The translations under genes and the position numbers were made by a program. Positions 1 to 11,364 of a DNA stretch of 64,000 nucleotides are shown piece by piece. The stretch's first letter is position 1; each line of letters starts with the position of its first letter. Source of the DNA: Dendrophyllia cribrosa (Eukaryota; Cnidaria; Anthozoa; Scleractinia; Dendrophylliidae); assembly GCA_024195265.1 (NCBI GenBank), contig JAJLRJ010000006.1, forward strand, positions 62,001-126,000, written 5' to 3'. The notes under the pieces were generated by a model that had not been told where the DNA came from, made no database searches, and worked only from the letters and a program-made list of their open reading frames with translations.

Positions 1-1251
1 TCTTGAAATACGTCGCTGACTCACAAAATAATTTGCTCATACAGAACAGTGTTATCCTCTGTAGAGCGAGAACAGCTACAATCCTTTCAATAAGGATACT
101 TATTATCTTCATTGGTAGGTAGCACAATGAGTTAATCACTTTATAAGCGGAACAAAAATATAACTCTAAACTCTTGCACTTCTTGCCTATTCCTGAAATT
201 TAAGACGTGTCGTATTCTAGTGGCTGTAAATTGTTTTTCGAGATGTACATTCAGTTATTGCCACTGCAAGCTCACTATAAACCATTTTATTGCAATTGCC
301 AGAAAAATGTTATAACGAAGTGGTGTTGAGCCTTGCAGGGTAGTACTTTCTTAGGAGAAAAAAATTCATGCGTATGTTTCGGTTAATACATGTTTAATTT
401 ACAATATATCCGAAGTGCTGAGGTTAGTGGGATTAGGCCAGTACCAAACAATACACTCACATAAGTATTATAGTATTTAGTTCAAATTTAACTGGAAACG
501 TAGCAGAAATTTAACCGTTTTTTAGCTTCAGGGTTGTACACTTAACGATTATAATTGGCAAGTAATGAATCTTATTTTTCTAGTTCATTATTTTCTAACT
601 GCAGGGGCGAGGGTGTAATTTCAAGCCAACAAAGAGAGATGCTTATATGAAAATCAGTTACAAAAAGTGGCAATAGAATAAAAGTCTTTTTGTCAAATTA
701 ACATTACAGTGATCTGCTTGATTTGGATAATTTGTTTTTCAAGTCATAATAATTTTTAAAAAGTGAGCGACATTTTTAATTTTGCCAAACATGTTTCGAC
801 GGACAACTGCCAGCGACAGTTGCAGTGGATTTGAAATTCGTCTAAACATGTTTTGTAAATTAAAATTGTCCCTCTCTTTTTGCAGGTGTACAGGTTATAC
901 ATATTTTTGTCATAAGACATGTGTCATATGACACATGTCATATGAGCTGTGTCATATAACAGGTCATATGACTAACCCAAAGGAAAATACGGTGACGTTA
1001 ATTTTACTATACTTATCGAAACCTCGCAGCTCTTTAGAACCCCTAATTTGATTGGAACTGCGTATCACGTAGCTCTATTGTGTTTAGGGCTAGGGTCCAT
1101 TGTGCTGTTGTTTGTTCTATTGTTTTCTCAACCAATCAGGGAAGACCTTGTAATAGCTGTAACGCCTGAAAAGGAAAATATGGAAAAAAGGCTTACATGC
1201 TTTGATTTCTACCTTAAACATTTTGGTTTATTTACTTTTTAGCTTATTGAA
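1..1251. other. Upstream region of the carbonic anhydrase gene
   Basis: No coding segment is supported here. The stretch is AT-rich. The one notable structure is a cluster of CATATG-containing palindromes at about 910-970. The reading frame that opens near 1048 begins at a TTG codon and looks spurious. The promoter of the carbonic anhydrase gene should lie here, but no clear TATA box was identified. Confidence 0.5.
916..939. promoter_or_regulatory. Perfect 24-bp palindrome with CATATG core
   Basis: Positions 916-939 read identically on both strands, centred on TCATATGA and flanked by ACATGTG/CACATGT. Two further TCATAT motifs follow within 30 bp. CATATG and CACATG are E-box (CANNTG) sequences, so a bHLH dimer is a possible ligand. 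It lies about 310 bp upstream of the carbonic anhydrase ATG. Regulatory function is inferred only from symmetry and position. Confidence 0.4.
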
Positions 1252-2921
1252 ATGATCCGGGCTGCAATATTCTTCATTTTTTTGGCCGTACCTCTGGTTT
1301 CGGAAGGTAAGACAATTTTGACTAAAGTAGATGTTTCATCTTCTTCCATCAGCTCCGCATTTTCTTCTGTCTGCATGCCTCTTTTTCTTTGCTGAACAGA
1401 TAATGACACAAGATAGTTCCAAAACAGGGTCATTAGTGTTGAATTGGAACATAACAAAATCATTGCGAAGATTTCATTGGTAATACATTGAATGCAGCCT
1501 CCTTAGGAAGAAGCCTCAATATTCATCATTCATAAACGCAGTTCTGACATTGAACGTAATAAAAACGTTGATACTGGCCCCTGATCTGAAATAGTTTAAT
1601 AACCTTAACTTTGTTTCTCTTCATAGGATCGCATTGGGACTACGATGGAGACAATGGTATGTATTCAGTTAGGCGATGTTTGATACAACATTTTAATAAG
1701 ATAGCGTTAATCTTATCGATTCATTTCCAAAACGGGAGCTGTGATTAGAAAAAAACTGTTAGACTTTTAACTAAAACTATTACAAAACTGTCGCATTTGT
1801 TTTAGACGTATTAGTCCTATAAGTGCAAACCAATCTCACTGAACATTTAATTGAGTTAAATTGTCAGCTAATACACATTTTGCAGTGTTTTAAGTCAATA
1901 ATATCAGGACAAGCATGAATAATATAACCACGTGATATCTATTTCCTCTGTGATTGTAAGTACTCATTGATTTTAGTTAAATTAAAGAACTTACTTCTGT
2001 TCAACAAAACGGTGAAAAGTGTTCTCTACAGTTGAACGCGATGTAAACAAGAACACCTGAAGACCCTGAACTCAACAACGTGCCGTTATTACAAAAGAAC
2101 TAAGCTGTCCTTAGCTTTACAGATAAAAACTAATTTAAATTTTTGTGGGCTACGGTCCACACGACTGGCATCAAGTTTGGAAACACTGCTCTGAACTTCA
2201 CCAGTCTCCCATTAATATTAAAAGCAACACGGCTGTGAGGAATCCCGGACTCAAAGGACTCACGTTTACTTGTGATAACAACAACGGGGAAGTCAGTGGA
2301 AAACTAATCAACAATGGCCACGCCCCTGAATTCAGTATCGACAAGTCAAAGGGCACGGCGTCACTGACCGGAGGTCCGCTGGGGGAGAGTGTGTACAAGC
2401 TTCAGCAATCTCACTTCCATTTTGGCTGTGAAGACGACAGAGGATCTGAACACACTGTGAATGGCATAGCATACGCTGGAGAGGTATAATATTATAAACT
2501 CAATTCTAAGGATTTACTGTACGACATCTTATTTAATTCTTCCATAAAGGCATTCAATAAACAACATTTTTATAGAAAAAAAGGAAAAAGCGATGATAAA
2601 TTGCTACCGGAGGCCTAAAAAATGGCAAACACGGAAACGTTGCTAAAAATCAATTTGTAACCTCTGAAAACTTTCGCTAAGAAACAATCTTTTATTAAAT
2701 ATTATAAAACATTTATTCAGTTCGTACATAAATTATTATCGAGAAAATTGAATTTATAATGATAATAATAATAATAACAATAATAATGTTTACAAAATAT
2801 TAAAAACCCTAGTTAAGAAAAAGAAAACTTATTAAGAGAAATATATATATACATATTTATATACGAAATATAATAACAATAATAATAATATATAATAATA
2901 ATAATAATAATTTTTTTTTAA

Positions 2922-2953
<32 letters not shown>

Positions 2954-5900
2954 CATTACTTGAGGGGATCCCACCCATCGATAGATGATTTTCAGGAAGA
3001 AAATTTATCAGGGCAAACATATGCTGATGTTGTAAACATAAAGAAACTTTCTCTTTCTCCATTTGATTTATATCACATTTTGTTTGTTTTGTAGCTTCAT
3101 TTGGTGACTTATAATTCAAAGTACCCTGACTTTAAAACAGCCGCTGACAAGCCAGATGGACTGTCTGTTATTGGCGTATTCTTGAAGGTAGGAAAACAAT
3201 ATTATTTTTTAAATATTAAACTTAATTGTTATGGAGGTAGTTTAAAAAATGTTCATCAAACAACCTTTACTAAGGCTTTTAAAACGACATAAAAAACTCA
3301 AGTTATCACTGATGTTAACAAAAAATGCATGAAACACTCTGTGCATAGAGGAGCAAGAGGTGTTCAGCGGTACTGCATTGTAAAGGTGCTGTTTCATATG
3401 CACGGAATATTAGTCCAGCGGTACTGCATTGTAAAGGTGCTGTTTCATATGCACGGAATATTAGTCCAGCGGTACTGCATTGTAAAGGTGCTGTTTCATA
3501 AGACATGCAGCACTAAATAAAAACATTGTGGTACAAGTCACAGAACACATGTCTAACCCTGCAACGTGTTTCTGAAAACTAGTATAACCGGTCACTTGGA
3601 CACTGATTTAATTAGAATTGGAAGCTCTTTAGAATCTGAAGCTTTGGTACGGAAGCATCTTACATCTACACGTACTGGTGTATAGAGAACAAGGCGTTTT
3701 CTAGAGTGCCTTATTTACGAGAAGGGGGAGGCACAAATGTAACAAAAATAACGAATATGTTGAAAATAACACAGGTAACAAAAATAACAAAAGTACGCAA
3801 ATCAAGAAGGAAAGGGGTGCCCACAATAAAACAAAAATAACAAAAAACAGAAGTAATAAGATCGTTATCAAAATTAAATAAATTAGCAAATCAAGAAGGT
3901 AGGAAAGACCATAAATAAAAACATTAACAAGCTTGTGAAACAAATAACGAAAGTAACGAATTGGGGGCCCTTTAAAAATGTAACAAAAATAATGAAAATT
4001 CTTGTTACTGTTCCACAAAACGTTACGTTTTGTTAGTTTTGCGATTGCCTGCCAGTCCTGCCAGTCCTGCCAGTGGCCTTGTGTAGCAGCTCAAGACACT
4101 AGATTCGTATCTTTTTGGTTCAACTCATAATGCAAAGAAACAAATTTTCAAATCTATTATAAACTTTTTTGTTTCTTTTTGATTTCAAATTTAAACGTCA
4201 GATGTTAGTAAGCATCGGTGCCTTAATTTTTTTATCGTGTTCCAATGCAGGAGAATGATAATGATAGAAATCTGGAGTTGGGAAAGTTATCCAAGATATT
4301 ACGCAACATAAGAAAGGCTGGTAAGTCTTAAACGTAAGCATAGTGGGAAGAATCTATTGGCCTTAATCCAGTTTAAAAATACGAAGAATGGTCCTTACTC
4401 CCCCGCTTCCCTTAAGTCTTGAACTTACTGGCGCTAGGAAACAAAACATAACCTAAACTTCGTTGTTAGTAAGAGAATTATTGGATATAACCGGTTCAAT
4501 CTTTGTGACCTTTTTTCTAAAATATTTTGCTGTTAGGGAGTTCTGTTAATAAAATTTGTCGTTTTCATAGTAACCGTGTTTAGACAGGTATGATCTTTGA
4601 ATTTTCTGTTTAATCCAACTTTTTTTATATATATTCTTTTTAATTGCAGTAACGTTTACATTTTTTAGATCTTTGAGGTATCCTTCTATTGTTAATGATT
4701 ACTTTTACTTTTGAGACATCATGGAAGCCTTATGCATGTGCATAACAATTGAGTGCTCATAAAATAAAGTCCTAAGGGTTGAATTATTTTCACTGCGGCC
4801 TTCCGCTTTGGATCCGTCACTGACATGATTTGATCAACCTCGGCGTTAGATTAGAGCACGGATTTTAGCAAATCAGAGGGTACGTTTTCTATCTGTTATT
4901 TTATGATAATATTTGAAAGTCTTCTATGTTTCCGTCTTACATATATATGATATCTATGTACTCCTTTGTTGCGTTTAGTAATCTATTAGGTCCATTGTCT
5001 TTCGTTGCTGTAACCTCCTAGGACCCGTTCATAATATAACTTCTAATGATTGAACCGAGAAGCTTGCATTAATTGACATTCCGTAATAATTAACTGACAA
5101 ATTTGTTAACATGTAGGCTAATATATATAGCCCACGTTCGATAGAGTCGTGGCTTCCTGGACAAACAGGCAAATGTTTAAAGAATCCTTTGTCCGTAAAC
5201 AAGCCCCAAAGCACAAACCTAACAAAACCCAGCAAAACAAATATTTTAAAAAGATTGTCAAGAAAACTGGGAGTCGTATTAAAATTTTGATATATCAAAC
5301 ATGGGTTATTCGATCACTACAAACTTCAAAATGTTTTTGATTCACAGGTGCTAGTTTTGCAGTGAACAACTTGTCTCTTTACAAACTGGTGCCTGAGTTG
5401 AACGACTTGTCGAAGGCATCTTTCTACTCATACAAGGGATCTCTTACCACTCCACCCTGTTATGAGTCTGTGAGTTGGATTGTGCTGAAAAAGCCAATTT
5501 CAGTTGATGAAGATGTGGTAAGGACTCAAGCTTCGGGGAAGAGGGTCTTTCCATCATGTTTTTGGGGCCTCTCTTGAATACACGTGTTTTGTCAATTAAA
5601 TTATGTCCTCGTAAAGAGAATGTATTGTTTAGCTTTGTCTGTATCACTTAAGGAAATTATGGTTTATATGGTTTATATAACACGTTTCGATTTTATTCCA
5701 TCTTATGTATCGTCAAATGTCTCCATCATACGGGGCTCTTACTTATCTACTTACGAGAACGTGCATTCCGACCTGGTTGCCTCTTAAGAGCTTAAAATTT
5801 CAAAATAATGCATGTTTATTGAAACACATGCTGCAAATTAGTGATCTCGACGTCCTATAGCTAAAAGGAATGTTTTGAGAAAAAAAAAATTGGTCCGACT

Positions 5901-7059
5901 TTTAAGGCATTTTTGTTCTGGTCTCGTGACACCAAATATGGAAGAAACTTGAACCATTTTAAGACCCACCTTCACCCAGAAGACGTTGCGGTCGTTTGTT
6001 TTTGTTTTGAAATGCTCCATTGTTCATACGCGTGATCTGATTGGTTGCACGCATTCAAGCGTGAATTTCGTGTTACACGAGAATTCTAGATCTGATACCA
6101 GCTGAAGTCACGAAACCAAAATAAGGTAGAATTGAAGTTTTTCTTAGCAACAGCCTTGTAGTTAAAATTCTCTCCCCTTAATTTCTTAGGGAATAACCGA
6201 CCGAGATAAACACGCGAGGGCGCACGAAAATCGCCTGGGGCGAGGAAACGCGACACGTAGCAAGTAATTTTGGCGCGCTCACGTGTTTCGGTCGCTCAAC
6301 TGTTCCTCAAAGAAAAGTATTGAATTTATTATGTATCTCCCAAAAATGCATTTCTAAAGAAAGTTCATTGTCATTACGTAAAAATGTTTTTTCTTTCCAT
6401 TTTATTTTATCAATGAGTTGATAGGCGATTCGATTTAATCTGACAAAGGCCTAGCGCTCGAAAGGCCAGCTTTTGAATCTCTTCACATACGGTGGCCAAC
6501 TTACCTTATAAACTCAATTTATAACATAGCTAGCAGAGCCGCGCAATCAAATTCAGTATACATTCCAATTCAAATGGACAGACTGCAAATCACAGTAGTT
6601 GCTAAAAAAAATATATATCTCAGAGTCTGGTGTTTCCGAGGCAGCCATTTTGAAATATTTGTCCGCATTTCGATCCCACAACGCAATGCTGCCAAATATG
6701 ACGTCACCTGGGCGGAACGCTATTGGTTCATGCTTTTAGCTGTGCACTATCGAGTTATGGAGCACGTGGGAAGTTTGGAGAGCACTCAAGAAGCTAGAGT
6801 TGTCTTTCGTACTCTCCAAACTTCCCACGTGCTCCATAACTCGATAGTGCACGCTAAAGCATGAACCAATTGTTAAATTGATAAAACCGAATTTTCGTGC
6901 ATCTTTGCCCACTGACGCAGCACCAATCTCCTTTATTTGTTTTTATTTCAGTTAGAAGACATGATGGATCTCCACGATCACGAGAACCACTCCATCTGCG
7001 ACAACTTCCGGCCCACGCAACCACTGAACGGGCGCACTGTGTCTGTATACAGAGATTAA
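1252..7059 (+). CDS. Secreted alpha-carbonic anhydrase, 7 exons
   Basis: Exons: 1252-1306, 1627-1656, 2146-2483, 3095-3187, 4251-4320, 5348-5517, 6952-7059 (864 nt, 287 aa). The enzyme reversibly hydrates CO2; in corals secreted forms serve calcification and carbon supply. A hydrophobic signal peptide (residues 1-18) is followed by a full alpha-CA domain: QSPINI near 48-53, zinc ligands H118 and H120 (HFHFG) and H143 (LHLV), proton-shuttle-type H87, gate glutamate E130 (GSEHTV) and catalytic threonine T229 (SLTTPPC). C43 and C233 match the disulfide of extracellular isoforms. All catalytic residues are present, so activity is expected. There is no GPI or transmembrane tail. AATAAA lies at 7154-7159. 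Oddity: exon 3 has no AG acceptor in a usable frame; TG at 2144-2145 fits best. The paralog type within the cnidarian family was not resolved. Confidence 0.9.
2758..2950. repeat. AT-rich microsatellite (ATA/ATAA)n in CA intron 3
   Basis: Runs of ATAATA and TATATA surround a segment at about 2785-2830 that is the reverse complement of sequence at 15490-15535 (motif AACTAGGGTTTTTAATATTT). This shows a dispersed repeat family in two places in the window. The low-complexity reading frames here are not genes. Confidence 0.7.
3367..3500. repeat. 51-bp tandem repeat, about 2.6 copies
   Basis: The unit begins AGCGGTACTGCATTGTAAAG and recurs every 51 bp inside CA intron 4. Because 51 is divisible by three, both strands show short open frames, which are by-products of the period. 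Confidence 0.85.
6720..6871. mobile_element. Foldback MITE-like element in the last CA intron
   Basis: Arms of about 60 bp (6720-6782 and 6812-6871) are near-perfect reverse complements around a loop of about 30 bp. Tips read TATTGGTTCATGC and GCATGAACCAAT. It sits about 80 bp upstream of the last CA exon and would form a strong hairpin in the pre-mRNA. No transposase is encoded. Confidence 0.75.
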
Positions 7060-7250
7060 TCAGGCTTGGGTCAACTTGGTCATGGGTAACATGCATAAAA
7101 AACGTTCGTTATTGGTGTTATGTAGTGGTTTAAGGGTTGGGTGTATTAGAAAAAATAAACTAACTGCATTAATTTGACGAAAGTTCATTGGTCTTTACAT
7201 TTGCATTAATGCTCTATTTTAGTAAAAGAGAAACTACACTTAAGCATTGC

Positions 7251-7490
7251 TCTTAGCCAGTCCGTAGTTACGTCTCCATCATACGGGCTCTTAGCCAGTC
7301 CGTAGTGACGTCTCTATCATATGGGGTCTTAGCCAGTCCGTCTCCATCAAACGGGGTCTTTGTAAGTCCGTAGTTAGTCTCCATCATACGGGGTCTTAGT
7401 CAGTCCGTAGTTTTATCTCCATCATACGGGGTCTTAGCCAGTCCGTAGTTACGTTTTCATCATACGGGGTCTTAGCCATTCTGTAGTTAA
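7251..7490. repeat. Degenerate ~38-bp tandem repeat, about 6 copies
   Basis: Copies share CTCCATCATACGGGGTCTTA and AGCCAGTCCGTAGTTA and vary in length. A single related copy lies in CA intron 6 at about 5718-5742, which suggests a dispersed parent. The array starts about 100 bp after the CA poly(A) signal. Confidence 0.8.
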
Positions 7491-7754
7491 AGATATTCTA
7501 TTTTGTTTTGTAATTTTAGATTCTTACTGCTGATTAAGGCAGCTTGTAGGCATGGAGTACTAGATGAAGTTAAAGATGACTCTCTTACATATTAAATGAC
7601 AGTTTGAAATAGAAAATATTTCCAGAAGGCAATCACGAACAACGAATCTCCAACAAGATGAAGAAAATACACATAAAGCGCATCGGGTTTTGCTCAAAGA
7701 CAACAGAGAAACTAGCATGAATCGCAAAGTTTTGCTCGGTGTATTTCATGTTAG

Positions 7755-8260
7755 AAATTAGTACGGTATTTTACACTTAATTTAAAACGCTATGGAGGTG
7801 TTTTTTTTTTCGGATATGCGTACCTCACTAAATTTCGCGCGTATTGAATTTCGCGATTTTCACGTTTTGGAAAAAATCGATAAAAATTAATACTCGCGAA
7901 AAAAAAGAGAGCGCAAAAATAAAATCGCTAAATTTAACACCATATTTTACTGTATAAGAAAACAATACATAAATTATAAAGGATGGAGGAGATCTTCCGC
8001 GCTTTGACTCAAGAACCTCAGCAACGCGTTTGACGACGCCACCTCGTAAAAGTAGAAAGTGCGTAACTCCTGATATTTCTCTCGGTAAGTGTTCTATATA
8101 TATATAGCTATTTTGTTAACATTCTTTCAGGGCTTGGGACATTAAAGAAACGGGAAAATCGCAAAATTAAATTTACTTTTGTTTACTTTTTTCCTGGAAT
8201 CGCGAAAATTAATACTCGCGAAATACAGCTCCCGTATTTTCGCGAAAATTAGTAAGAATA
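7755..8260. repeat. AT-rich repeat with TCGCGAAAATT motifs
   Basis: Several copies of CGCGAAAATTAATACTCGCG-like sequence occur in both orientations at about 7840-7925 and 8185-8255, suggesting a degraded foldback element. No coding sequence was found here. From 8260 to 8850 nothing else is identifiable apart from a weak GC-rich inverted pair near 8395-8500. Confidence 0.45.
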
Positions 8261-8852
8261 AGGTAACAGTTTCGTGACACAGAGAATAAAAATACTAGAA
8301 AACATTAGTGCCAAAATAAGTGACAAAATCCAGATATTTCGGGTTTCCATGCAAAATGCACCACGACATCCATGTTTCAATCGTCTCACTCGCGCGTATT
8401 CGGGGTGCTAGAGGCGTTTAACGCCCTCTCAACTTTCTCACGGCCCCAACTTCTCGAGAAAGCTTGCCGTGAGAGCACCTCTGGTACCCCGGGTAAAGCG
8501 TACTAACCTCGAAAAAAGGGAAAGTTATATTTGAGGCCGCGCGGCTGAAAAACGAGAGACGTCAGTATCTTCTACCGTTTCCTTGTTACCGTCACAGAGC
8601 TTGACATACTGTCGAAGCAAAGACCGGTACAACATAGATTTTTTAGGGTTTTATATTTGTGCGCCGTCAACATAGTGGCCACTCATATAACAAGGACAAT
8701 TTAAACTTTTAGAGATAGGAAAGTTTGAGAGCTTTTTTGACAATTAAATCACGCCCACTCTTTATTTGTTTGAGATATATATTGGTTTGTTCGATCGTTT
8801 GCATCGTTGTTCGGGTATAAGCATCGTTTATCTTATCCTTGTCATAAATCAG

Positions 8853-9077
8853 TAGGGTAGTCCATTTAGGGTAGTCCAGGGATAGTCCATTTAGGGTAGT
8901 CCATTTAGGGTAGTCCATTTAGGGTAGTCCATTTAGGGTAGTCCATTTAGGGTAGTCAATTTAGGGTAGTCAATTTAGGGTAGTCCATTTAGGGTAGTCC
9001 ATTTAGGGTAGTCCCCCAGTGATTTAGGGTAGTCCATTTAGGGTAGTCAATTTAGGGTAGTCCATTTAGGGTACTCC
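8853..9077. repeat. 14-bp tandem repeat containing TTTAGGG
   Basis: About 16 copies of ATTTAGGGTAGTCC with slight variation; one spacer near 9015 interrupts it. The array contains TTAGGG in every unit but is not a plain telomeric repeat. A 69-residue reverse frame over it is an artefact. From 9080 to 9530 no feature was found. Confidence 0.9.
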
Positions 9078-9529
9078 ACTACTAGGAGTCAGTGAAATTT
9101 ACATCCATTTTCGAGAGCGGTGAAGCATTGCAGGTCTATTCCGATGACAGTGTTTTTTGTGATTTTTGCTCAATGCATGAACTTAATTAGTTTCAACTTT
9201 GAGCCGAGTAAGTCGAACTAAACGACGAGTAGACCTGGACTAATCCGTCTATAACTTTGCGAAACGTTTTGTTAATGTTTTGTTTTATTTAACACTGTTG
9301 AATTGATATAGTATGTGCGACTTATATTCCGTTGGCAGTCAATAGAATCTGCTCACAATGTTATGATTTCGTATAAAACGAATCAAGTTTTGTTGATTGA
9401 GAGTGAATTATAGCACCGTAATGAATTTGTTAAGTCTCGATAAACCATGATTTGTGAGGTTAGAAATATTTGTGACAAAAAGCTCAACTACCCAAGTCAT
9501 TCCCCTATCCGCGTCATTCCATTATCCAT

Positions 9530-9610
9530 TTGCGGTCCGGGATCATTTGCGGTCCAATTAAGTTGGGGATCATTTGCGGTCCAATTTGGGGATCTTTTGC
9601 AGTTCCGGGA
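9530..9610. repeat. Short tandem repeat GGGATCATTTGCGGTCC
   Basis: Three to four imperfect copies of a 20-30 bp unit with core ATCATTTGCGGTCC stand just before the tyrosinase-like exon. The open frame running through them into the exon starts at a GTG and is not evidence that the repeat is translated. Confidence 0.7.
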
Positions 9611-9629
9611 TCATTATGTCACCCTGCAA

Positions 9630-10126
9630 ACAAAAAACCTGGATTGGAGCGTTTGAAAGGCAGCAACAAGAAGAAGAAGGAAGAAAAGGGATATCGCATG
9701 ACTTTCCCAACCAAAGAAGAAGTGAACTTTGCCTTACGGTTTACATCAAGCTGCAATTTCAGGAACATCCTCGAGGGCTTCGTGAAGACTTCGATTGGAT
9801 ATCGATTGCCCAATGCTCATTCCCTGCATAGCCAGGTCCATGTGGTTATAGGAGGTACAACGGGTAAAACGCCATCAGCGTCTAACGACCCGATCTTCCC
9901 TCTACATCACGCATTTACGGATCGGATTTACGAGAAATGGCTTCGTATGTACAACAAGGATGCTTCTGACCTCTCCCCTTACGATTCTCCCATTGGCCAC
10001 AACAGAGGTGACGTCGTTGTACCACTGTTTCCTGTCTACACTCATGAACAAATATTCAAGAAGTCTTTCGAGTTTGGTTACGACTACGAGGATCTTGACA
10101 AAGATGGTACATGTCTTCTCATTCCG
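9630..10126 (+). pseudogene. Orphan tyrosinase CuB-domain exon
   Basis: Tyrosinases oxidise phenols through a dinuclear copper site. This frame carries the C-terminal half only: a LEGF segment, then the CuB region with HSQVH followed by IGG, then DPIFPLHHAF supplying the third ligand. All three CuB histidines are present. The usual HNxVH asparagine is serine. It continues to FEFGYDYEDLDKDG and meets a plausible GTATGC donor at 10127. No CuA exon, signal peptide or downstream partner exon was found on this strand, and the adjacent downstream gene is antisense. It is probably a relict or duplicated exon; an unrecognised split gene cannot be excluded. The 5' edge is approximate. Confidence 0.6.
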
Positions 10127-10439
10127 GTATGCAATAAAAGTTCTCCTCTGCCCTCTCACTACTACCACTGTAAAACTGACTGACTCAAAGGTGGAAGTAG
10201 TTTATACAGAATAATACACAATGACACCACAATAGAATTTTTTTTTTCCATTTTCTTATCAGAACATCATGTAGATTCGATCAAGCAAATAAAAAAAATA
10301 ACTGTCATATACACTTTAAACTTATTCTTCCTCTTTCGTAGTATATGCTTAATGACTGGTTTCAACTTTTTTTTTTTTCATGTTACTAAATAATTACGAA
10401 TGTTTTAGTGTAAATAATAATGTATTTTAGTGTAGTTTA

Positions 10440-10563
10440 TTTAACTTGAGGGCCACAAGTTTATCAGTAATTATCGTAGTTACTGTCACGTGTAACCCTC
10501 ATTAAATAAAGTCTCTATATCTATCTATTTATCTATCTATAAATTAAATTAATTTATTAATTA

Positions 10564-10595
<32 letters not shown>
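10440..10595 (+). mobile_element. Retroelement 3' end with ATCT and AAT tails
   Basis: GGGCCACAAGTTTATCAG is followed by a TTAAATAAAGT end, then (CTAT)n and (AAT)n. This is the usual look of the 3' terminus of a LINE or its SINE partner with a microsatellite tail. No coding part is left. From 10600 to 11360 nothing further was identified. Confidence 0.5.
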
Positions 10596-10597
<2 letters not shown>

Positions 10598-11364
10598 GAA
10601 CATTTTCTAGTTTGTTTTTAGTTTTGCAAGAGAACTTTTGGTTTTTAAATGATCACCATTGTAGGCGTAAAACAACAAAGACTCATGACAGAAATAACTG
10701 TAACTTATCAATTGTTTTAACTTCTGATCAGTTATTTGTCTCGCGAATCTGAAAATTTCTCCTTGTAATACCAACGTGTGATCAAGCATATACGTCAGGA
10801 GAATTAAGGAAATTACCAGCAATAATTAATTGTCTTGATGTTTAAACTGACGTCTTCAAACTGTTAAATGAAGACCAGTAAAAAGAATCTAAATGTTATT
10901 ATGGTGCTTCAAGGATTACTGACTTCACTGGTTTATAACGAAGAGCTACGGCTGAATACCTGACAGGATATTAATGAATTTTAACCTAATATACCAGTGT
11001 AAATAGATAATTATTAAAGTTGCATGAATAAAACAGTTGTGTTAGCACCTTATGTTTGATGTCAATTTAATAGCCACTAAAATTCTCGTCGTGCATTCTA
11101 TGGGCTATAAGGTACGATCGGTCAGTTAAAATCTTCACAGGCTATTGGGGTCCTTTCAAGTCTGACATCTATGTCAATGCTTTCACAATCTCTACCGGAA
11201 GCGTAATTCTCACACCGTCCGGAAATCGTCCACGGTGGTCGCCTTAGTTGCATTACTTTTTAAAGAAACCCATTCTTTAACGGATGTTTGGTTTGCTGTT
11301 GCTATTTTCCTGTAAAATAATTACGTGTTATAGTTTGTTTTTACTTTATGAAGTAAAATCCATA

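Noticed and set aside
3315..3520. Mirror-image frames on both strands
   Set aside because: Produced by a 51-bp tandem repeat in a carbonic anhydrase intron.
9530..9629. N-terminal extension of the tyrosinase frame
   Set aside because: GTG start and translation of short tandem repeats; no family similarity before about 9630.
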